DNA of 64,000 nucleotides from Kappaphycus alvarezii (GCA_002205965.3 NADL03000507.1:108419-172418), one strand, 5' to 3'; shown: positions 12,328 to 25,955, counted from the stretch's first letter. Notes: a model not told the origin generated them from the letters alone. A program made the numbers and translations.

Positions 12328-15300
12328 TCAGTTTTGTTCTTCCATAACACTGCCTGCCATCAATCTTCCTCGGTGCTTCCACAGAACATGATAAGGCACA
12401 GACTTCGTGAATATATCAGCCGGTTGTTCCCCAGTTGGAATGTGAGTGGGCGCAATGTTTCCAACTTGAATCAAATGCCGAACATGAAGGTACTTGACTT
12501 CCACATGTTTGCTGCGAGCTGAGATGTATCTTTGATTTGCCATCGCAATTGCTGCGGTATTGTCAATAAACATCGCGTTGGTGGGCAGTTGCGCAGTTTC
12601 AACATAAGCCATTCGGTTTTGCATTTCCCAATGTAGTCGTCGAATCAAAGTTAACTCTTTGGCGCACGTTGACATTGCAATGTACTCCGATTCGGCTGAC
12701 GACAATGAAACCACAGTTTGCTTGATGCTTTTCCAACTGATCGGTGTCCCATTGAGTGTTATGACGAATCCCGTTGTTGACTTCCTTGAACTTTTACATC
12801 CCGACCAGTCTGAGTCCGCATAAGCTTGAAGACCCATGTAGGCCGGCGCGCAACTGTTTCCATACTTGATTCCCCAATCTCGAGTACCTGAAAGATAACG
12901 AAGAATGCGCTTAATATGCATCATGTGACGATGCGTTGGAGCATGAAGATTTCGCGCAAGTCCTGCAACTGCATAAGAGATATCGGGTCTTGAGCAGACT
13001 GCTAAGTAAAGCAATTCACCGATTGCCATTCTGAAGACCGAGTGGCTACCTGGTGGAAGTGTGCTCTCCTGCGCTCCTTGTGGTCCAACATCTGCTTCAA
13101 CTCCAAGAGGCGTCCAAACACCATTGCAGTCTTGCATTTGGTACTTGTTCAACAATTCTCGAGTGTACCTTGACTGCGTAACCTTAATCCCATCCTTTCC
13201 TTGTGCTATTTTCCATCCAACAAAAGTTTGCAAGTTTCCAAACATCTTGACATCGAAGGTCGCCTGAAGTCGCGACTTGAAGTGGTCCAATAAACGGGTT
13301 TAATTGGATGCGAAGTTCATATCATCAACGACGATGACAACGATGATGAACTCGCCATGCGCAACCTTGAAGAATAGTCTTGGCTCAATGGTTAATTGTT
13401 TGAATCCCCAGCTCAAAAGCGTATCGCAAAGTAGTGACCCCCAAATCTTCCCAGCCTGTCTTAGCCCATACATTGACCTAAGTAATTCGCATACTTGTCC
13501 GGGCTGTTCTTCCTTTCCACTTGAGTTGGTTGGCTGTTCCATTAGTCACGGGGAAATCAATCTTTCCATACAGGTACGCATTGGTAACATCCCCTCCATC
13601 GACGATCAAGTTGTCTTGTGCAGATAGCGCAAACAGCATCCTAATAGACTCATGCGAGGCCACGGGGGCATATAGAGATGTTGGATCAAAGTCGAATGTG
13701 GGATCTTGAAGGTCACCTCGCACACAACACCTTGCCTTGTGAAGACAATCTTGTCCATCTGCATCCAATGGCTTCAGACGAAAGACCCAAGTGTAGGGCA
13801 ATGGGTTCATGTTTTTGGTGCGTGGGAGGTATCGCCAAACGTTCCTTGCAACAATTGCATTGTACTCTCGGTCGATGGCGTCCCGCCAAGGCTTGTGCAG
13901 AATTGTATCGCCGAATGACCTTGGGATACGAACATCAAACAACTTGCGCTTGCGTGCTACGAAGCAGTGCATGATAGCATGTTACACTTGAAGTGCTTGC
14001 TGAAGGCCCTCCTCTGCCTGGCCATCCGCCATCTCCTCACTTTCCACCAATGATTGCTGAGACAATCCATCCAAAAGAGACTCAACTCCAGGCAATGTGG
14101 AAGATCCAATAGGCTTGAAGTCAGCCCTTCGAACGAGAATGATACGTCTTGTTTCTGGTACATACACCCTGAATAGGCTTTCGTCACTGTGAACTCCAAC
14201 GAAACAACCGGGAACGGATCAGGCTGCCAACTTCTTACGTGGCCTGGTTGAAGAAGTGTATTGAAAGGCAAAACCCTTTTCGCCAAAGGTTAGCATTCCT
14301 TGAAACATTATCTTCGTGGTCGGTTTACATTCCAATATCGGGATGCGATCATCAATTCTTCCAGATGGAAGTCGGTTCCTCAGCCAATTTCCATGTCGCA
14401 TGGCTTCTTCCCAAAAATTTTTGTGCAAATTCGAACCTCCCAACAAGACACGCCCACGCAAAGAAAGTTCATGCATAAATCGTTCCGCTATTCCATTGCT
14501 CTGTGGAGCATAGGGTGGCGAATATTGAAGACTTATTCCTGAAAACCTGGCATTGTTTTCAATAACCTCACTTCTATTTTCGCCGGCACCACCCAAGCGA
14601 ATGTTCTGAAGAAGCCATCCAGTCACCCTTTCACCTCGAGCTTGATAAGCCAGAAGTTGATCCGTCACTTCCCTCTTTTCCTTGAAGAAGAAAACATCAG
14701 TCTTTGCAGTATAGTCATCGACGACACCCATTGCATACTTGCTGCCTGACATGGAGGTAGGTGATATTGGATCTAAGATGTCCACATGAATAAGTTCCAT
14801 CGGTCTCCAAGAGGTTTTTGAGACTCCAATAATTGGTGCTCTTCGTGCATTGTAAATGGAACAAGGGATGCATAGTAAGTTTCGAAGAGTATCAATGTTG
14901 AACTTGGGCACACCGGGAGTGATTTTTGACAAATTGAAATATCTCTCGGCGCTTGGGTGCCCGGTAATGTAATGCCACTTCAGGGCAAGGTCCATGTTAC
15001 CCTTGTCATCTCCAAAACCTGCAGCAGCAGTCGAGAATGATGAAGTAACAACAGTTGATCCATCTCCACAATTTCCAAGCTTGATAGTGTACAAACCATT
15101 CTCAATTGGTATTTGAGAAACGATATGCCTTGATGATCTCCTTAAGATGAAACATGTGCTGACATCATTGATAGCCGGTGGGTCAGATGTGAACATCACA
15201 GTAAAGAATTGTGAAAGTTTCCCCACCGACAAAATATTCGTTGAGAACTCTGGTGCATGATATGCTTCCAAATAGACGCCACCGTCAAGGGGCAAGAAAA

Positions 15301-16567
15301 CCAAACCTTTTCCAACTATCACTGAAGTGCTTGATGCTGAGAAGACTTCTTGCTTCTCAATAGGCTTATACTCAACAAAAGAGTCTCTGCCGTAGTAAAA
15401 GTTGTGTGAGCCACCAGAGTCAACCAAAGCAACATTAATCTTCCTTCCTTCACACGTCGCAATTGAACTACGAAAATTGATACCTGCCATGAATCCATAG
15501 TATTGGTTGGGAGCATAGTTTCCAGCATTGTGGCCGTTGTTAGGGTGATTGTGCATGTTGGCTTGTGCACCCATGTCATGTGCCCCTCGGCTCATCGGCG
15601 GTTGAGCATCAGGAATAGGGTTGCCAAATTGCCCTTGTGTCATGGGCTGATACGGTTGATAGTTTGGCATGCCCCTTCCAAACCTTCCAAAGCCTCCTCT
15701 GAAGCCACCTCTACCAAAACCTCTTCTACGTCCACGGCCAAAACCACTTCGGCCAAATCCAAATCCATGGCCTCTTCCACGATAACCTCCAAATCATTGA
15801 TCTCCTTGCTTGTGCCAACAGTCCTTTGCGTAATGCCCATACTTCCCACACACGAAGCATTTGATGTTCTGAAGATTCTTCTTCTTATCCACAAGTCCTT
15901 CTTTAACAGCCGATCCGGCACCCTTAGTACGATTTGCAACATTCGCTTTGGGCGTAGCATCATCCTTGACAACATCATCCTTCTTACCAAGACGACGAGA
16001 TAATTCCCCTTCGACAGCAATTACAACCCTTTCCAAAGATAATTCACTTGTCTGGGCTGCCATAGCGAGTGGGGCCAAAGATTCAGGCAAAGTGCGCAAA
16101 AGTTTCGAAGCCTTATCCTCTTCCTTGACTGGAGAGTCATAAGAAGCGAGCTTGCCAAGAATCTCATGGAAACCATCCAAATGTTCTTCAGAACTTGACT
16201 CTTCCTTGAAGCGGAGAGATTCCAGTTCGTTTTCCAAATTCAGAATAGCTTGAGCATTCGACGTCGTGTACAGCCTTGTCAGACCTTCCCATAATTCCTT
16301 GGCGTTCCTTTCATCATCATCAATAATTGAACCCATTTGGGCCAAAGGGCCCGACCCAAGGCTCAATACAATTGCAGACTTGGCCTTAATCATAGCCTCC
16401 AACCACTTCTTCTTCACAGATGCAGAGGCATTTACCGGTTCCTCAGAAAAACACAAAAGTTCGAAATCGTTGCGGCGGATAAAGGCGTGGATGCGGTGGC
16501 GCCAGTGTATGTAATCCTTAGAGCTGTTCAACTTAGGCAGCTTGGTTACGATGGCCTGGTCCGACAT
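12328..16567 (-). pseudogene. Copia Gag-Pol polyprotein with in-frame stops
   Basis: The start is the ATG at 16567 (MSDQAIVTKLPKLNSS), just after the 5' LTR and primer site. Gag carries a zinc knuckle CFVCGKYGHYAKDCWHK. A UGA at 15794-15796 then interrupts a frame that continues unchanged into an Arg/Gly-rich linker, protease (DSGGSHNF), the H-H-C-C pre-integrase finger and the integrase core (HVDILDP, VVDDYT, NGIAERF). Further in-frame stops lie at 14219 (TGA), 13982 (TAA) and 13300 (TAA), and a one-base shift occurs near 13545. Reverse transcriptase (DVTNAYLYG, SMYGLRQAGKIW, VVDDM) and RNase H (YADSDWSGC, SSAESEYIA, ADIFTKS) are otherwise well preserved. The product would replicate the element in cytosolic particles, but this copy cannot make it whole without readthrough. 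Confidence 0.92.
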
Positions 16568-16629
16568 GTTGAGAATTGGGAAAGAGAAATAAAGTGGTGT
16601 GCAGTGGTTTAGTCTTGAGTTTGAACTCT

Positions 16630-16643
16630 GTGCGATGCTACCA
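16630..16643 (-). other. Primer-binding site of the young copia element
   Basis: In element sense TGGTAGCATCGCAC follows directly after the LTR end GTTATA. A TGG start is standard for copia primer sites, and TGGTAGCA resembles the 3' end complement of initiator tRNA-Met. The tRNA assignment is inferred. Confidence 0.75.
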
Positions 16644-16848
16644 TATAACACAAAGGTGGTATCGCGTTGCCCCCTCTCCCCAGCTCTCCTGGGTCAATTT
16701 ATTGTCATCTACCCAGACCACTCGTCTAGGTTACAGGCTGTCCTTAACCTCCGAGCTCACTCGGGAGGTGCACCTCCTACAGTAATATCTAATGTCAACA
16801 TGTCAACAATAAAGGCTGATGCCGTCTTACACTTAACATTATCTGACA
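16644..16848 (-). repeat. 5' LTR of the young copia element
   Basis: Partner of 11602-11806, followed on the outer side by the target duplication ATCAT (16849-16853). It should contain the promoter. Confidence 0.95.
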
Positions 16849-16853
16849 ATCAT

Positions 16854-16995
16854 TACCTCATTCTCACATACGTACTGGAGTACGGAAACATCTTAGAAAC
16901 TGACAGTGTAATGATGGGATTTTACCTTTACAGATGCCCCATTCGCCGGCAGCAGTGAAAGAACGCGGCGACCGGGGATCTAGGTCACCTCTACA
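16854..16995 (+). repeat. 3' LTR of the old copia element
   Basis: Resumes directly after the young element's target duplication. It shares the ordered words AAACATC, ACTGACAG, CGCGGCGACCG and terminal CACCTCTACA with 7305-7436. Confidence 0.65.
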
Positions 16996-18129
16996 TAGAT
17001 TATGTCGAATATATTGCTATTGGGGCTCCAAAATTCTCTGTACAGTATAAGAACTTGCGTTTGGAGTAGCGGCATAAGTCTAAGAAAACGAAAAAAAGCT
17101 CAGCCAATCAGGTAGAACTAAAAACTTGTTCTTGTTGCAGAAAGAAAAAGTCCACTCGTCAAGCAAAGCGGCTGGTACTTTACTAAAGTTTTTGCTTGAC
17201 GGGTGTTATGTAAGACCTTGAAATCACGGTTCGTAGGGCTTACAATACACTTCTCCTAGCACCTTTGCTGCGTGCTACACGTGTCATACCGTTTGGGCTG
17301 TGATAATGTACAGTACTACGTTCGCAAATTATTTTCAGTGTCCTCCACTTCGTTAATGTCCAACGCAGCATGACAGCTGGCCGGTCTTGAGCCGGCTTTT
17401 AAGGGAAAATTAAGAGGTACGACTGGTCACCCTCTAGGATATTCAGGGCAACAAACGATCATTTATTTCAAAAATAAAGTACCCCACATCCCTTCCCCTC
17501 CCATTTTTGTACTGCCTCCTTTGATATTACTGCTCTACAAAAGAATTAGAATTTTCGTCCGTCGATTATGGTGGAAAATGTTGTTTCTTACAAGCTTACG
17601 TCGAAGCAAAGTTAACATAAGTACTTTTTTTAAGTGAAGGATTCAGAATAAACCCGTCCAGCACCGTTTATGACCCAGCTATATTCTTGTCAGGGAAAGC
17701 ACTATACTAAAATATGTGAATTTTTTATTAACATTAGCCACTTGGGAAAGTTCTACTCGTAAAAACGATTTCATTCCCCCGAGATACATAAATATACCAA
17801 ATCAATACTGCGACAGTATTGTACAGTTCCACTTGAAAACATAATACACCTTTCATTTGGTATATGTCTCCTGATGTGTCCATCAAAAATTGATAAGTTT
17901 ATTGCTTGAAATTAATGATACTAAAAGCTTGAAAAATAAATTAATTACTCACACTCAGCTCTAAAACGACCAATTAATGACTACCAAGGACAATCAACCC
18001 CACCTGAAAGCATGTAATGTGTTCCAATTGTCTTGGATCCAAGCTAAAATGCAGAAAATATAAGCTCAACCCAGGCCCCAAGTCTGTACTCTATAGCAGT
18101 AGACTAGCTCTCAAAACTTCCGAGTTCAC
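16996..18129. other. Gene-free, AT-rich stretch
   Basis: No coding motif seen. Contains the second copy of the dispersed repeat (about 17228-17330) and isolated GTACAGTA words (17036, 17305, 17818). Confidence 0.5.
17228..17330 (+). repeat. Dispersed repeat, copy 2
   Basis: Pairs with 430-520: shared GCTTACA start, GCTACACGTGTCATACC and TGGGCTGT. No terminal inverted repeats are obvious. Confidence 0.5.
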
Positions 18130-18960
18130 ATCCGTCGGAGCTGGTGCGCAAAATTCTTGACTACAAAGAAGGTTTCAGCATTTCAGAAATGGCATATAAG
18201 GTGGGAAGGATCAGATACAACGGCAAAAGGATCCTAGAAGCAGTTATGGAGAGTCTAGGAGATCTAATTGGCTTCAAACATTTTCCGAAAAAGTAGATAA
18301 AAGGCTTTTTTGGGCAGCGAGGAGCGGAGACAAAACAGCCAAGGGGATTCGGGACGAGCTCAAGTTAGACATTATGGTATCCATAATTAGATCATATCGA
18401 AGCAAAAATGATAATCTGAATTTTAGAATGGAATAAAGCGCGCCGAATTTCACTGCAGCTAAAAAAGTTGCTCGAATGTAATGGGCGCGAGAATACCTCT
18501 CATAGGACTTGAATTAGTAGCCTCGTGTAGTCTTATCTGATGTTAGGCAATTCGCTTTCGATGAGAAGGATGTATTTGATGGAAAATTGCAGGATTAAGA
18601 TGTGACCGTGAGTTTCTTTCTCTTCTGCAGAAAGTTGATGCTCATTGTGGGTAAAGCGAGCTTTTTCTCGTGATTTATTTTGATATTTACAATTTTTGAC
18701 AAAGAGAAAAACATCAGGTAGTTACTTGAAGTTAAATAGGAGTTTTGTTAGCCAGAAGCGGAATTTCATGCCTTAATTTGTATCCTCCAGCAGGAAAATG
18801 CCTCTTTTACAGAAATATACGGACTGCGTCAAGAAGTAAGGGAAAATTTTTTTCAGTTGACATGACCGCTCGCCAGATTTCCACCGAAATGTAATAATAG
18901 TTCCACTAAGTTGTAATAATTCGAAGCAAACTTGCGTGGAAATGTCAACAATAGGCTTAA
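18130..18960 (+). pseudogene. Tc1/mariner transposase remnant
   Basis: No long frame, but translated fragments in order recall a Tc1/mariner transposase: an HTH-like DYKEGFSISEMAYKVG near 18160; KVARM-WAREYLS then a decayed VVLSDV-QFAFDEKDVFDGK near 18465-18590 (first catalytic region); LQQENASFTE near 18787 (the family's QDNASIH box with Asp changed to Glu); and PLARFPP near 18866, in place of the SPDLNP box. No terminal repeats were found. Older than and different from the 5770-7199 element. Confidence 0.55.
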
Positions 18961-19430
18961 TTTTTCTGCTACTTCCCTAAAGATTTTTGTCTTGGGGATT
19001 TGGATGTAAGTACCTCTAGAACGTCTAATTTTTGCATTATACTGCATACGATGTTTTTTACTGATGGATACTTCATCCGAGCGACTTCAATACTTTATGC
19101 GAGTTGTGAAAATACTTTTTTCCTATAAATTTACTTTCCTTTGCATATATTAGTTCTTTTGTACAAAAAACTAATTGTCCTAATCTAGTTTGATGCCGAG
19201 ATCTAAAGTACATAAGGTTTCCATGAGCTCAAAGGCTTCTAGGCGAACTCGGTCGCTTAATTTTCGCCCTGAGGCGCAAGCTACTGGTAATGACACTGAT
19301 GGACCTGCGCTGTAAACCTGCTCAGCTAAGTGAAGTTGGTTTTGCTCCCCCCGGGGGCTCCGGGGAAAGCTTAACGGAAGACAGTGAACTCAAAATGGTA
19401 AATTTACTTTCAAAGTCGCATTATTCTATT
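18961..19430. other. No recognised gene
   Basis: AT-rich sequence between the Tc1 remnant and the Myb-like pseudogene; nothing recognisable. Confidence 0.4.
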
Positions 19431-19439
19431 TTTCAGTCT

Positions 19440-20300
19440 GCGCAAAAGCCCTGTGTATGTGCTTGAGCTGCTCAGAGTTAAGCTCAAGCATGCGCTTCGC
19501 GCTCTCCGCGACGCATTGCTTGCTCCTTCTCGCGCTCCTCTTGAACAATTTTCATTCGCCCGCGCTCAGCTTGCAGCCTTTCTTTCTCAAAGTTTATGCA
19601 CGCCATATCTGCTTACTTCGGAGCCGCTCATCGCTTCCAAAGCTCCGTCTCACCCTCGTTCCACGCTGAACTTGATGCGCACAGTTCCTTCTTCGCAGAT
19701 CCATCTTCTTTCCCATTTTCTCTCTCATCACTGCGAATATTCCTGAGAAAAAATGAACCTTGGACTAATTCTCTTCCAATTCGCTCTTTATCTTTTGAGC
19801 GCTTAGCCTCGGCTGCTTTCAATGCCTTAGTCTCTTTTTCGTTGTCGCCTCGGGCTTCTTTCATCACGGCCATCAACTCCTCTACTTCTCCTATATAACC
19901 TCCAATTACCGAAAGCTTTCCCTCCACTACAGTTTTCTTACCAAACGAGTCTATAATCTTCTTGTATCGGTCTTGAATGCTCCTTTCCATCACGAGTTGC
20001 GAGAGGTCTTCGTTCTTATTCGCATTTTCGGCGGCCGAAACCAGCCAGGTTTGTCCTCATGGCAGCAACTTTGTGCGTAATTATGAGGTCGTCCTCATTC
20101 GTAATATTGAGACGGCGTCCCGCCTTCTTCTGTGTTCGGCTCGCATTTTGGCTTACCTCCGCAGTTTTTTCTTCGCCCACGCCCTGTGGTTCAGGAGGTT
20201 TAGAGTAAAGGGAAGCGTTAGAGGGGGAAGGGAGATTGGAGGAGCTGGGTGCAGATGCGTCGATAATCTTTGCCGGTAGGGTGGCGGTGGACCTGAATTT
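19440..20300 (-). pseudogene. Myb/SANT-like DNA-binding protein, broken
   Basis: In minus sense a Pro/Ser-rich N-terminus leads to RRLNITNEDDLI, then a Myb/SANT-like helical region that crosses a stop and frameshift near 20030. The longest intact piece (19628-19993) has ERSIQDRYKKIIDSFGKK, then GYIGEVEELMAVMKEA, and a Lys/Glu-rich coiled-coil tail. After further stops the tail resumes as INFEKERLQAERGRMKIVQEE (19500-19600). This order (acidic-Asp SANT domain, R-x-x-x-DR helix, coiled coil) matches expanded Myb-like families that often accompany transposons. The family assignment is from memory of the pattern; the breaks are directly visible. Confidence 0.55.
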
Positions 20301-21363
20301 GGGAATCCAATGGTAAGTGCGAATAAGTTTCGCAAAACTATCTTACACACTTCTGCATTACACTCTACTGTACAGTATAGAGCGAGTGTCGTGAAGAACT
20401 GTACAGGTACACTACGTACAGTACTGTACTGTACATATATCGGAGGTACTGTAATGTACAGTACTGTACTGTACTGTACGGCACGGTACGGTTGGAGTTG
20501 AGAACTGACCCAAGGCACGTGGCCGACGTAAAACATCTGGTTTGATCTCAGCCGAGTAGTCGGACCGTACAGACACAGTTTGAACTAAACATTCGTTAAT
20601 GACATTATCCAACCCAATAGATTCAATTGGGACCACTGAGGCAAGGTTGTCATGCTTCAATGTATCAAGAGTGGTTCCACCACAAATGTGCAGACAACAA
20701 TCTGACCCAAGTGAGGACAACAATCTGGCCCAAGAGTCATCACTCTCATCTTTTCACTTATTTTAGATATCTTCAAATGGAAAGACCCTCCGAGACCCGC
20801 TACCTGCCAAAATCTGTCGCCCTCGAAAAGGAGATGAACAACAGCCGCCGGAAAATATTTTTTGTTGCTGCTTTTCGTTTCAATGGTATCCTGAGAGAGA
20901 ACCTTGGATAAGCTGAGAGGGAGAAACGATTGTGATATTGACTAACCCCAAATCTCCTCGTGTCTTGACAAGCATTACATAAAATGATGACAGTTTATGC
21001 ATTTATCATGCATGGTCTTATCAGCGCTTTCAATGTAAATAAACTGAATGCTGTGAGAGTTCACAATGCAGTCTTACTCGAAACCGAAGGACAGATTTCG
21101 CATCCTCAGTTCAGAATGTATGACGTTCATACTAGCTTGGGACTCTCGCTTTTCATAAAATAATCAAGTGTCACGCAGATCTTTTACATTTTTGGGTTAA
21201 TTGGATAAAGGTGACATTGCTTGTGCGGGGAGGCATCTCATCCAAAGCAGTACAAATATATTTTTGTCAACAACCCTCTAAGAATAAACCACGGCTGTCG
21301 CCTTTAAATTAACATTCGACTTCCTCCAGACTTCATCTTAGGACAGAGGAAAACTCATCGTAA
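20301..21363. other. Gene-free region with a large GTAC-palindrome cluster
   Basis: No recognisable coding motif. The notable content is the palindromic cluster at 20366-20492. Confidence 0.5.
20366..20492. repeat. GTACTGTAC palindromic repeat cluster
   Basis: Multiple overlapping TACAGTACTGTACTGTAC words separated by short spacers, ending in variants such as CTGTACGGCACGGTACGG. Both strands read alike, so long hairpins are possible. This is among the densest clusters of the motif in the window. Confidence 0.7.
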
Positions 21364-21753
21364 ATGTGGAATCTGTTCACCAGTCCAAAGCAACAAACCA
21401 ACAAGAAAAGAAATGAAACGGTTGACACCGAGGCTGACGATGACGAGGGGCTCATCAAAATCGGTTCTGAAGGAACCAACCAGGGTCAGTGCAAGAGAAT
21501 CCTGAGGAATCAAACTCCAAGTACTCTAGAGATTGAGAACCTTCTTTCGCGTTTACATCAATCAGAGCTAGAAGTACAGGCTGTTCGCTTCTCGGCAAAG
21601 TGCTCTATGACAGCTGCTGTCGAACTTGCCCAGGAATTGAAGCAGACGGAGATTCGACTGGTCGCCGAGAAAATGGCTTTCAAAGCAATTGCTACCGCAT
21701 TGGTAGATCAGTTACCTCATCATTGCACAGGTAGCAGTGAAAGCAAAGTGTAG
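21364..21753 (+). CDS. Small hypothetical protein with helical, coiled-coil-like C-terminus
   Basis: 129 residues. The N-terminal 45 are polar and acidic (ETVDTEADDDEG). Residues 55-115 are rich in Leu, Glu, Ala and Gln with few helix breakers, suggesting an amphipathic helix pair. I recognise no family. Support for a real gene is modest: an ATG after an AT-rich leader, no low-complexity artefact, biased coding-like composition, and a position in the host-gene island 1.2 kb upstream of enolase. No signal peptide or membrane segment. It could also be a chance frame. Confidence 0.4.
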   Translation: MWNLFTSPKQQTNKKRNETVDTEADDDEGLIKIGSEGTNQGQCKRILRNQTPSTLEIENLLSRLHQSELEVQAVRFSAKCSMTAAVELAQELKQTEIRLVAEKMAFKAIATALVDQLPHHCTGSSESKV

Positions 21754-22982
21754 CTGATTGAGCATAGGGCCAATAGTAAGGGCTCCGATATTCCTGGCTT
21801 CCGGGTGTGATGTCTGCAAGATGGCTAAATAAAACTAGTAACAATGGACAGATGGAAGTAGTCGGTTGTTTTTCGGCAAGGTGCGGAGCGCAATCCAGTT
21901 TCTGTGACGCGTAGCTATGTCCTGAAGTTTATCACTCAGCTCCATCTCCGGTGTAGGTGCCGGTCCGCACTGAACTTTGAGGAGACCTAGAAATTCAGCG
22001 CAATGGTTTGTTCGAAGTGAGTGGCAGCAAGTTTTTGTCCATTTCACAAAGAACTCAGACTAGCCTTTTTTCTCAAGGAACTGATATATGTACACCAGAT
22101 GAGAACTCGATCAAACTTTAGGGGTTACAGATTTAGAAGCTGCCTACTCCAACTCCCACAGAATTCTCAACCACCGCTACACAGATCGTATCAATACATG
22201 TTCCGGCTCCCAACATTTACAGGCTGGAAAGATCCGGCACAAGAATTTAAACCCAGACGTGATGCGAGTCGATGTTTAGGGTTCTTTGAGCGTATGTGAA
22301 AATCGCCGTCAGAGAAACCACTGTCGCTTGGGCTCGGTCATAAAACGCCGATTAAGTTAACAAAAGCAGACCAAATTCCTCCTTGCCTTAATGTACAGGC
22401 ACCATCCATCCCTTTTCCAGAGTTTCAGCGGTCTTCCGTAGGTTGTACCAACTTTCAAACTCTATGACATGGGCATTTGGTGCGCCGTCTCTATCGTACC
22501 CAATCATACTATCTTACAATCCACGTGTGCGCGTTGTAAATTTTTGGAAAAAGCAAGCTCTGAAAAGTCTATCTGGCCTATGAGGAGCTGATTTGCAATT
22601 GATGAATTTCCAATGCCGCTGATGAGTGTCGCGGACTCTACGCATGTGTTGGGCACTTTTTTTCAGCTAGCTTGAGGCAAGCCTATTGGCTGAACCAGAT
22701 ATTGCAATTTCAATATCCAATCATTGTTGGCATTTACAAATGAACGGAAAATTTGAACAATAGTCATTCACGTCGTTGACCTACTCGCCTATGAGAGCAA
22801 AATTCTTGCATGTCGTTCAATGACAAATTGATGCCACGGCATTTGTCTAATATCTCTGCCCCAACGGTACGGTCGTCCCTTCAATTCATTACTTCCTGTG
22901 CCGTCACGATCATCCCCCCCCGACAACCAACATTTCCTCCATCACGTCTCTTCCCAACACTTGCACCAACCACCAAACCACC
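21754..22982. other. Upstream region of enolase
   Basis: No convincing gene. The last 100 bp before the enolase start are C-rich and contain ACCAACCACCAAACC-type words, consistent with a 5' leader. The promoter is presumably here but no TATA element is clear. Confidence 0.4.
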
Positions 22983-24552
<1,570 letters not shown>

Positions 24553-25208
24553 TTAGCAGATCTTGTTGCCACATACACTGGCGTGGTTTGATCTCATTTC
24601 TCTCGAATACGCTTTTGCAAAGAAGCATGTGAAATGTGCAGGATAGTCAGATATCATCGCGAATATGTATTTGTGCTACTCTTGTCCGTCAAGGAAGCAG
24701 TAGTCGACCGAAAAATAAGTTCGGAGTCTAGATTGCGCAAACAAGAAATCCGGTGTTGAATTGACAAGAGTGGGGCGTTACGGCTCGTCTACCTCGAGTG
24801 CGGTGGTAACCTTGACGCTTGTTGTTTAGCGGACAAAAGGTTTTAAGACCTGCGAAGCGGGCTCTCTTTTCCCGCTGTGGAGTGAAGATCAACGCGTGCG
24901 AAACACCTGAATTAAATTTTACGCGAGATTGACGGTTGTGCAAAGTTGCAGTCTGCTACGGGGAATTCTTTCATTTAACCTGATCTTGGTTGATAGCACC
25001 CCCTGAGTTTATGTTAGTATCAGCTTGACTGATTCTTTGTCTCGTGCTTGTACTTTTTGACGTCTCCTCTGAAAAAACCTTGAAGCCTGCGTTGTACGGG
25101 GATCAAGACGACCCGCCTGTACGAGAAAGACGCTTACATGGTAGATACTGTACGTTGAAAAACCGAGATTGTGAGGGCACGAATAAGTGGGAGTTTGAAC
25201 TTGTGTTT

Positions 25209-25254
25209 AACTATACAGTACAGTATTATAATACAGTACTGTACTGTAATCATA
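25209..25254. repeat. GTAC palindromic repeat cluster
   Basis: Contains CAGTACAGTATTATAATACAG and ACAGTACTGTACTGTA, both near-perfect palindromes. Confidence 0.6.
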
Positions 25255-25397
25255 AACTGAACTACTGTAGTTTATTACAGTAATGGATCAACTGTAGTCA
25301 AACTGGACCGGTTGAAATTGGTCCGGACCACACAGCGTGTGGGAAGACATACTGTAATGTGATTTTATTTTCTTTTCCATGACAACCTTTACAGTAC

Positions 25398-25436
25398 ACA
25401 TCTCGTGTACACCTCTCGTGTACACATCTCGTGTAC
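25398..25436 (+). repeat. 13-bp tandem repeat, three copies
   Basis: Three consecutive units ACATCTCGTGTAC, ACCTCTCGTGTAC and ACATCTCGTGTAC; the middle one differs at one base. Confidence 0.9.
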
Positions 25437-25514
25437 TGTAAATGAATTACTGACAAATCCAAGATTTCAGGGGGCCGCTGACGGACTGGATTCGAATCGG
25501 TTTGACAGGTTCAC

Positions 25515-25588
25515 CAAGTACAGTACTGTACTGTATGATACTGTCCTGCATTGTACTCTACTCTACAGGTACGATTGTACAGTACGGT
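25515..25588. repeat. GTAC palindromic repeat cluster
   Basis: GTACAGTACTGTACTGTA followed by decayed variants and ending in TTGTACAGTACGG. Confidence 0.6.
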
Positions 25589-25955
25589 GGCCTCCTAAGC
25601 AACTCTGAATTGAAAAACAATGATTTCATTTAGTTCTGAAGAATTCGCAAGTAGAAAATTGAAAACGTATGCACTTACCCTCTTACTCTCTCCGCACCAA
25701 ATCATATACAGTTCCGACTTCGCTCTACTCTGGATCTAATGTTTCTGATTGTGACAACACAATGGTACACCTACAGGCAGTGATCTGCCTCTTTCCACAA
25801 CCAGCTTTTGCAACAAGAAAATATGCGTCTTGTTATACGTCATGTAAAATGAGCGGTCTACTGTTCACGTTAGTTCAATTCTGGGATTTAGGCAAGGCTT
25901 TGCATCAAAACGAACACACTTCTGCCACACAACAACTGCCACCGATGTACTTCTG

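Larger units (their letters stand above)
11602..16848 (-). mobile_element. Young Ty1/copia retrotransposon inserted in an older one
   Basis: A 5247-bp element on the minus strand. Two 205-bp LTRs, 11602-11806 and 16644-16848, differ at one position that I can see. A 5-bp target duplication ATCAT flanks it (11597-11601 and 16849-16853). The LTR reads TGTCAGATAA...GTTATA in the element's sense. A primer-binding site adjoins the 5' LTR and a purine tract the 3' LTR. It lies in the opposite orientation inside the 3' end of an older copia element. Despite the young LTRs, its reading frame has several stops. Confidence 0.95.
24553..25955. other. Intergenic region between enolase and the F-box gene
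   Basis: No gene recognised. Holds two GTAC-palindrome clusters (25209-25254, 25515-25588) and a short tandem repeat (25398-25436). The two flanking genes converge here. Confidence 0.5.
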
